A DNA stretch of 10,853 nucleotides, from contig CAMYRF010000015.1 of NCBI GenBank assembly GCA_947296775.1, forward strand, positions 1 to 10,853, read 5' to 3'. The DNA is from an uncultured Mycoplasmatota bacterium (GTDB taxonomy: Bacteria; Bacillota_I; Bacilli_A; RF39; UBA660). A program made the translations under genes and the position numbers. Below are positions 7,195 through 10,853 of the stretch, in pieces (the first letter of the stretch is position 1; every line of letters begins with the position of its first letter). The notes beneath the pieces were generated by a model. It did not search any database and was not told where the DNA came from. It saw nothing but the letters and a program-made list of their open reading frames with translations.

Positions 7195-8103
7195 ATGAAA
7201 AAAATTAATTTAGTATTAGTAGTATTATGTATAGGAATTATTAGTATATTTGGAATAAATAGTAAAGAATATTCTATTTCAAATATTAATTATACTGAAG
7301 GTAATTCTAATTTAATAGGAAAAGAAGTGAGTGTCAGAGGAATTGATAATGTTAAATTTAATATTATTGGTATTGACGGAAAAACAGTAAGATTATTATC
7401 TCAAGAGTTAAGTGAAAGTCGTTATAATTATAATGCTAGTGGTGATGGTGATATTCCAGTTGCGTTTGAAAATTCTGCAGCATATTCTGTTTTGAATAAT
7501 AATTATTCAAATTATAAAGATAAAATAGCTGCATCTGGTGGAGATACAAGTACATTTAAACTAGATCTTCCAACAGTTGAAGAATTTTATGATTTGGGTT
7601 ATTTAAGCCGTAAGGAATATGAAGAAAACCATGTATATTATGGTAATTTATACTATAGTGGTAATGAAAATACGCCTACATGGTTATTCCAAATAAATAA
7701 GGGTAATAGGTGGCTTACAAAAAGTATTACAAAAAATGGCAGATATATATATGCTATAGGTGGATCGCTTGGTACTGGAGGAATGTGGAAAATTGGAATA
7801 ACTCTATCTGATCCTAATTATACAACAAACAATGATTTAAACAACTATGGTTCTAGTATTAGACCAGTATTAGAAACGTCAGTAACTAATTTAACTTCAA
7901 ATGATAATGATGTTAGTTTTAATGAAAATAATTCAAATGAAAATAATGATAATAATGCAAGTGATAATGTACAAACAGTAAAAGTACCATCAACAGGATT
8001 AGATGCACCAATTATATTAGTGATAGTTGGACTAGCAGTAATAATCATATCTGGAATAATAATTTGGACATTAGTAAAAACAAATAAAGGCAAGAAAAAA
8101 TAA
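7195..8103 (+). CDS. Secreted surface protein B with VPSTG sorting signal (paralog of A)
   Basis: The product has 302 residues. It has a signal peptide (about 1-22, without the Cys seen in A), an extracellular region (about 25-240), an Asn/Ser/Asp-rich spacer (about 243-262) and VPSTG (264-268). A hydrophobic segment and the tail KGKKK close the protein. It shares with A the order YSISNI, VRLLS, YNASGDG, PVAFENS, LPT, W.TKSI and IR.VLETS. A C-type-lectin-like/FGE-like fold is inferred for both. The middle region differs much from A, for example an added Gly-rich stretch (GGSLGTGG) around residue 190. AGGAGAG (7182-7188) is the ribosome binding site. It has its own promoter and terminator. It is presumably a second substrate of the sortase. 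Confidence 0.85.
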   Translation: MKKINLVLVVLCIGIISIFGINSKEYSISNINYTEGNSNLIGKEVSVRGIDNVKFNIIGIDGKTVRLLSQELSESRYNYNASGDGDIPVAFENSAAYSVLNNNYSNYKDKIAASGGDTSTFKLDLPTVEEFYDLGYLSRKEYEENHVYYGNLYYSGNENTPTWLFQINKGNRWLTKSITKNGRYIYAIGGSLGTGGMWKIGITLSDPNYTTNNDLNNYGSSIRPVLETSVTNLTSNDNDVSFNENNSNENNDNNASDNVQTVKVPSTGLDAPIILVIVGLAVIIISGIIIWTLVKTNKGKKK

Positions 8104-8113
8104 TCTTGCTTTT
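7978..8113 (+). repeat. Direct repeat copy 2: sorting-signal and terminator cassette
   Basis: This is the second copy of the 136-base block at 2987-3122, in the same orientation with an offset of 4991 bases. It encodes the last 41 residues of protein B (38 identical to A), the stop codon and the terminator right arm. Confidence 0.9.
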
Positions 8114-8119
8114 ATTTTA
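8086..8119 (+). terminator. Terminator overlapping the 3' end of surface protein B
   Basis: It has the same 10-bp stem as in gene A (8086-8095 with 8104-8113), with the stop codon in the loop. The T-run is interrupted (TTTTATTTTAT), so it may be weaker than the copy at 3095-3124. Confidence 0.7.
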
Positions 8120-8138
8120 TAAAAAACACAAGAAAATG

Positions 8139-8166
8139 TTGTAAAAACATATAATTATGGTATAAT
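8139..8166 (+). promoter_or_regulatory. Promoter of rpsB-tsf (extended -10)
   Basis: TTGTAA (8139-8144) and TATAAT (8161-8166) are 16 bases apart, with TGG at 8158-8160 before the -10. Initiation is expected near 8173, giving a leader of about 105 bases. Confidence 0.75.
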
Positions 8167-8172
8167 GTTATT

Positions 8173-8277
8173 GGCTTTTTTAAATTACATGAATATGGAT
8201 TTTCATGCCTAGTGCCCTTTTGAGGTGGTGTGAACTTAGAAGTATTCAGAGGAAAAAACAAAAGGAGGAAAGATAAA
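8173..8277 (+). promoter_or_regulatory. Long 5' leader of rpsB, candidate autoregulatory RNA
   Basis: The leader is about 105 bases, much longer than those of the surface genes here. It contains a hairpin, CATGAA (8188-8193) with TTCATG (8202-8207), flanked by GGC (8173-8175) and a later TGCC that could close an outer helix. S2 represses its own operon through the leader in enterobacteria. I do not recognise a named leader family in this sequence. Confidence 0.35.
8261..8268 (+). promoter_or_regulatory. Ribosome binding site deciding the rpsB start
   Basis: AAAGGAGG lies 9 bases before the ATG at 8278. An in-frame GTG at 8230 would add 16 residues not found in S2 and has no properly spaced site. 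Confidence 0.9.
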
Positions 8278-9318
8278 ATGGCAGTAGTGTCAATGAATTA
8301 TTTATTAGAAGCTGGTGTTCACTTTGGTCATCAAACTAAAAGATGGAACCCAAAAATGAAAGAATATATTTTTACAGCTAGAGATGATATTTATATTATT
8401 GATTTACAAAAAACAGCTAAAAAAATTGAAGAAGCTTACAATGCTTTAAAAGAAATAGCTGCTAATGGAGGTAAAGTATTATTTGTAGGTACTAGAAAAC
8501 AAGCTTCAGAAGCGACTAAAGAAGAAGCTTTAAGATCTGATTCATTCTATGTTAATGAAAGATGGTTAGGTGGTACCTTAACTAATTTTAAAACTATTAG
8601 AAGAAGAGTTAAAAGATTAGAACAAATTGAAAAAATGGAAAAAGATGGTACTTTTGACCGTTTACCTAAAAAAGAAGTCGTTAAAATAAAAAAAGAATAT
8701 GAAAAATTAAATAAACTTTTATGCGGTATTAGAGATATGTACAAATTACCACAAGCTATGTTTATTGTTGATCCAAGCAAAGAAGATATTGCTATCAGAG
8801 AAGCAAGAAAATTAAACATTCCAGTATTTGGTATTGTTGATACAAATTGTGATCCTGATATGGTTGACTATGTTATTCCTGGTAACGATGACGCTATCAG
8901 AGCTGTTAAGTTAATTATTGGTGTTATGGCTAACGCTATTGTTGAAGCTAATGGTGGAAAAGTAGTAGATTATGTTAGCGACCGTAAAGATGAAAAAGGC
9001 GAAGAAATTATGCAAAAAGCTTTAGAAACAGTTAAAAGAAAAGAAGATAGAAGACCAAGATTCAAAAATAACGACCGTAAATTTGATAAAAAACCATATA
9101 ATAAATCATCTAACAAAGTAGAAGCTAAAGAAATAAGATCAGAAAAAGTAGAAACTGTAAAAGAAGAGAAAAAAGAAGTAAAAGCTGCACCTAAAAAAGC
9201 CGAAACAGTAGATTTATCTACTAAAACAGTAGCAGAACTTCGTGAAATGGCAAAAGCTAAAGACATCAAAGGTTACTCTACAATGAAAAAAGCTGAACTT
9301 ATTGAAGTTTTAAGTTAA
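8278..9318 (+). CDS. rpsB: 30S ribosomal protein S2 with C-terminal Rho_N/SAP-like extension
   Basis: S2 binds the 30S subunit at the head-body junction and is needed for S1 function where S1 exists. Residues 1-235 are a complete S2: the start MAVVSMNYLLEAGVHFGHQT, then WNPKMKEYIF, FVGTRKQA, NERWLGGTLTNF, FIVDPSKE and PVFGIVDTNCDPD. Typical S2 proteins end near 230-260, but this one has 346 residues. Residues 236-310 are a Lys/Glu/Arg-rich linker of low complexity. Residues 312-346 (DLSTKTVAELREMAKAKD, then IKGYSTMKKAELIEVLS) look like the small helical Rho_N/SAP-type nucleic-acid-binding module. The reading frame is continuous with neighbouring codon use, so this is a real extension, not a frameshift. 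It is co-transcribed with tsf. Confidence 0.95.
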   Translation: MAVVSMNYLLEAGVHFGHQTKRWNPKMKEYIFTARDDIYIIDLQKTAKKIEEAYNALKEIAANGGKVLFVGTRKQASEATKEEALRSDSFYVNERWLGGTLTNFKTIRRRVKRLEQIEKMEKDGTFDRLPKKEVVKIKKEYEKLNKLLCGIRDMYKLPQAMFIVDPSKEDIAIREARKLNIPVFGIVDTNCDPDMVDYVIPGNDDAIRAVKLIIGVMANAIVEANGGKVVDYVSDRKDEKGEEIMQKALETVKRKEDRRPRFKNNDRKFDKKPYNKSSNKVEAKEIRSEKVETVKEEKKEVKAAPKKAETVDLSTKTVAELREMAKAKDIKGYSTMKKAELIEVLS

Positions 9319-9320
9319 TT

Positions 9321-9347
9321 AAAAGATGATGTTAAATCATCTTTTTT
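9321..9347 (+). terminator. Hairpin between rpsB and tsf (attenuator-like terminator)
   Basis: AAAAGATGAT (9321-9330) pairs perfectly over 10 bp with ATCATCTTTT (9336-9345) around a 5-base loop, and T continues to 9347. No convincing promoter lies before tsf, so some read-through must occur. Confidence 0.7.
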
Positions 9348-9373
9348 AAATAAAAATAAGAGGAGGAAAAAAC

Positions 9374-10246
9374 ATGATTAGTGCAAGTCTAGTTAAAGAA
9401 TTAAGAGAAAGTACAGGAGCAGGAATGCTTGACTGTAAAAAAGCCTTAGAAGCTACAAATGGTAATCTTGAAGAAGCTGCAAATTGGCTTCGTGAAAAAG
9501 GAATTTCTAAAGCTGCTAAAAAAGCAGATAGAATTGCTGCTGAAGGAATTGCTGCTATCTTAATAGATGGTAACGATGCAGTTATTTTAGAAGTAAATGC
9601 TGAAACAGATTTCGTTGCTAAAAACGAAGAGTTTACTAGTATGGTAGATACTTTATTAAAGGCTATCATTAAAAGTGATGTTAAAACTTTAGAAGAAGCT
9701 TTAGAACTTCCATGTGAAGAAGGTACTTTAAATGATTTAATTACTCAAAAAACTGCTAAAATTGGTGAAAAACTAAGTTTTAGAAGATTTGAAAAAGTAA
9801 CTAAAGAAGATAATGAAGCATTTGGTGAATACATTCATATGGGTGGTAAAATTGCAGTTTTAACTGTAGTTACTGACGCTAGTGAAGAAGTTGCTAAAGA
9901 TGTTGCTATGCATGCAGCTGCAATGAGACCAACTTATGTTAAAATTGAAGAAGTACCTGCTTCTGAAGTAGAAAAAGAAAAAGAAATTTTAACTGAACAA
10001 GCAATGAATGAAGGTAAACCTAAAGAAATTGCTGAAAAAATGGTTCAAGGAAGAATTAATAAATTTTATAAAGAAATTTGTTTAGAAGAACAACCATTTG
10101 TAAAAGATGGTGACATCAACGTTAAAACTTTTGTTAAAAACAATGGTGGAACAATTAAATCTATGTATAGATTTGAAGTAGGCGAAGGTATGGAAAAAAG
10201 AGAAGAAAACTTTGCTGAAGAAGTTGCTAAACAAATGAATATGTAA
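9374..10246 (+). CDS. tsf: Elongation factor Ts
   Basis: EF-Ts is the guanine-nucleotide exchange factor that recycles EF-Tu from the GDP to the GTP form in the cytosol. The product has 290 residues, usual for Bacillota. The N-terminal UBA-like module carries the signature LRESTGAGMLDCKKAL (10-25), and TDFVA (78-82), the core motif that contacts EF-Tu, is intact. The dimerisation-like repeats follow, with HMGGKIAVL and a second part ending FEVGEGMEKREENFAEEV. The ribosome binding site AGGAGG (9361-9366) lies 7 bases before the ATG. It is second in the rpsB-tsf unit, a nearly universal linkage, and is closed by the hairpin at 10245-10271. Confidence 0.97.
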   Translation: MISASLVKELRESTGAGMLDCKKALEATNGNLEEAANWLREKGISKAAKKADRIAAEGIAAILIDGNDAVILEVNAETDFVAKNEEFTSMVDTLLKAIIKSDVKTLEEALELPCEEGTLNDLITQKTAKIGEKLSFRRFEKVTKEDNEAFGEYIHMGGKIAVLTVVTDASEEVAKDVAMHAAAMRPTYVKIEEVPASEVEKEKEILTEQAMNEGKPKEIAEKMVQGRINKFYKEICLEEQPFVKDGDINVKTFVKNNGGTIKSMYRFEVGEGMEKREENFAEEVAKQMNM

Positions 10247-10271
10247 GACTAGTTTTTAACTAGTTTTTTTA
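10245..10271 (+). terminator. Intrinsic terminator after tsf
   Basis: The arms at 10245-10253 and 10259-10267 form a 9-bp stem with one G-U pair around the loop TTTTA. T residues run from 10264 to 10270. It begins within the tsf stop codon. Confidence 0.85.
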
Positions 10272-10301
10272 TTGATTTTGCACACGAACAAACGTTATAA
10301 T
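10272..10301 (+). promoter_or_regulatory. Promoter of the DinD-like gene
   Basis: TATAAT at 10296-10301 has a possible -35, TTGATT at 10272-10277, spacing 18. Unlike the other promoters here it lacks the TGn extension. A LexA-type box lies in the spacer and touches the -10. Initiation near 10308 leaves a leader of about 104 bases. Confidence 0.6.
10285..10298 (+). promoter_or_regulatory. Probable LexA/DinR SOS box
   Basis: CGAACAAACGTTAT matches the Gram-positive SOS consensus CGAAC-RNRY-GTTYG at 12 of 14 positions; only the last two bases differ, where they merge with the -10 element. Its place between -35 and -10 is suited to repression. The gene downstream belongs to the DNA-damage-inducible DinD type. 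Confidence 0.6.
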
Positions 10302-10307
10302 GCATAT

Positions 10308-10411
10308 GCCTACTTTTTTTGGGAGAAAAGAATTATTAAATATTCCACGAAAATAACATAAATATATTGTTATGTTTTTGTTATATAAAAATTTAGAAAG
10401 GTGGAATAAAT
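10308..10411 (+). promoter_or_regulatory. Leader of the DinD-like gene
   Basis: This is an A+T-rich leader of about 104 bases. AACATAA (10355-10361) pairs with TTATGTT (10370-10376), followed by three more T, which is at most a weak terminator or attenuator. AAAGGTGG (10397-10404) is the ribosome binding site for the ATG at 10412. I see no known riboswitch. Confidence 0.3.
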
Positions 10412-10762
10412 ATGAATGAAAACAAACTAAAAACTATTACTAATTTGTTTGAAGGTAATGAAATAAGGAGTATATGGGACGGGGAAAAAGAAGATTATTA
10501 TTTTTCAGTTGTTGATGTTATAAAGGCTTTAACAGACAGTTCCAATCCAAGAGATTATTGGTACAGATTGAAAACTAGGATGTCGGAAGAAGAAAAAAGT
10601 GAAGTGTCGACAAAATGTCGACAGTTTAAATTGAAAGCTAAAGCGGGTGGCGATGTAGCAAAAGTTGCTCGTAAGAATTTAGAAAATAAACTGGGTGACT
10701 CAGTAGTTAATAACGGCAATAATTTATCTTACGCTTATAAAAAAGAATTAAAAGATAAATAA
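10412..10762 (+). CDS. Short DinD/Bro-N-like protein, apparently internally deleted
   Basis: The product has 116 residues. Residues 11-75 (FEGNEIRSIWDGEKEDYYF, then SVVDVIKALTDSSNPRDYW, YRLKTR and STKCRQFKLKA) match the Bro-N-type N-terminus of DinD and related damage-inducible or antirepressor-like proteins. Residues 76-104 (KAGGDVAKVARKNLENKLGD and on) match the extreme C-terminal tail of the same family. The roughly 150 residues that normally separate these parts are missing, with the frame kept. Full-length DinD is about 270-290 residues. In enterobacteria DinD is SOS-induced and inhibits RecA. Whether this mini-form keeps any activity is unknown. The gene has its own promoter, an SOS box and a terminator. 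Codons such as TCG, CGA, GCG, CTG and AGG set it apart from its neighbours and suggest acquisition. Confidence 0.75.
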   Translation: MNENKLKTITNLFEGNEIRSIWDGEKEDYYFSVVDVIKALTDSSNPRDYWYRLKTRMSEEEKSEVSTKCRQFKLKAKAGGDVAKVARKNLENKLGDSVVNNGNNLSYAYKKELKDK

Positions 10763-10782
10763 ATTGTGAAAAGTTAAATAAT

Positions 10783-10834
10783 AAAACAAGGTAATCTTTC
10801 GAAAATATTACCTTGTTTTTTTTTTTTTTTTTTT
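10783..10834 (+). terminator. Strong intrinsic terminator with 19-T tract
   Basis: AAAACAAGGTAAT (10783-10795) pairs perfectly over 13 bp with ATTACCTTGTTTT (10807-10819). A run of 19 T covers 10816-10834. It closes the DinD-like gene. With T on one side and A on the other it could also work for a gene arriving from the right on the opposite strand. Confidence 0.9.
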
Positions 10835-10853
10835 GTGTTGTTTATTGGGAAGT

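Noticed and set aside
8230..8277. Upstream GTG start for rpsB
   Set aside because: It adds 16 residues absent from S2 and lacks a spaced ribosome binding site; 8278 has AAAGGAGG.
471..9669. Minus-strand open frames (471-776, 2929-3141, 3642-3848, 5567-5749, 7845-8093, 8547-8819, 8970-9269, 9346-9669)
   Set aside because: All lie opposite well-supported genes, have no family resemblance and no promoter or ribosome binding site that I can see.
10816..10834. Run of 19 T as a contingency locus
   Set aside because: It follows a perfect 13-bp stem and is best explained as a terminator tract. Its exact length may also be a sequencing artefact.
1..10853. CRISPR array, tRNA, rRNA, insertion sequence or diversity-generating retroelement
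   Set aside because: I see no repeat-spacer pattern, cloverleaf, transposase or reverse transcriptase in the window. The only long repeat is the two-copy sorting-signal cassette.

Overview
This is a very A+T-rich bacterial chromosome segment, with strong AGGAGG-type ribosome binding sites, almost only AGA for Arg, and TGA used as a stop (yqeY ends in TGA after its conserved C-terminus). Together with the linkages rpsU-yqeY and rpsB-tsf and a sortase, this points to a low-GC Bacillota that uses the standard bacterial code. An uncultured, host-associated Bacilli/RF39-like or clostridial lineage is my guess, not something the sequence proves. Every confident gene is on the + strand.

Layout: (1) 84-868 holds a housekeeping pair, rpsU (ribosomal protein S21) and yqeY, with a consensus promoter, an attenuator-like hairpin between the genes and a strong terminator after them. 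(2) 869-8119 holds a surface-display locus in three transcription units. Unit one has a sortase, an unrecognised five-segment membrane protein and a secreted protein (A) ending in a VPSTG sorting signal. Unit two has a GT-C-like membrane glycosyltransferase, a cytosolic GT2 polyprenyl-phosphate sugar synthase-like enzyme and a second GT-C-like protein. Unit three is a paralogous VPSTG surface protein (B) with its own promoter. (3) 8139-10271 holds a translation pair, rpsB (with a long leader and an unusual C-terminal Rho_N/SAP-like extension) and tsf, with a hairpin between them and a terminator after. (4) 10272-10834 holds a small DinD/Bro-N-like gene with a LexA-type SOS box touching its -10 element. 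It looks like an internally deleted, possibly acquired member of the family, and it is closed by a strong terminator with a 19-T tract.

How the genes may work together: the GT2 enzyme would load a sugar onto a lipid carrier inside the cell, and the two GT-C proteins would use it outside. The sortase would attach the two VPSTG proteins to the envelope, and the five-segment membrane protein may assist. Whether the sugars go onto proteins A and B or onto another polymer cannot be read from the sequence. A and B share a 136-bp 3' block at about 93% identity that includes the sorting signal, the stop codon and the terminator. These blocks form direct repeats on either side of the glycosyltransferase unit.

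The most noteworthy points are the SOS box on a shrunken DinD, the sortase/VPSTG/glycosyltransferase locus with its repeats, the sortase with Gln where the catalytic Arg is expected, and the S2-Rho_N-like fusion.
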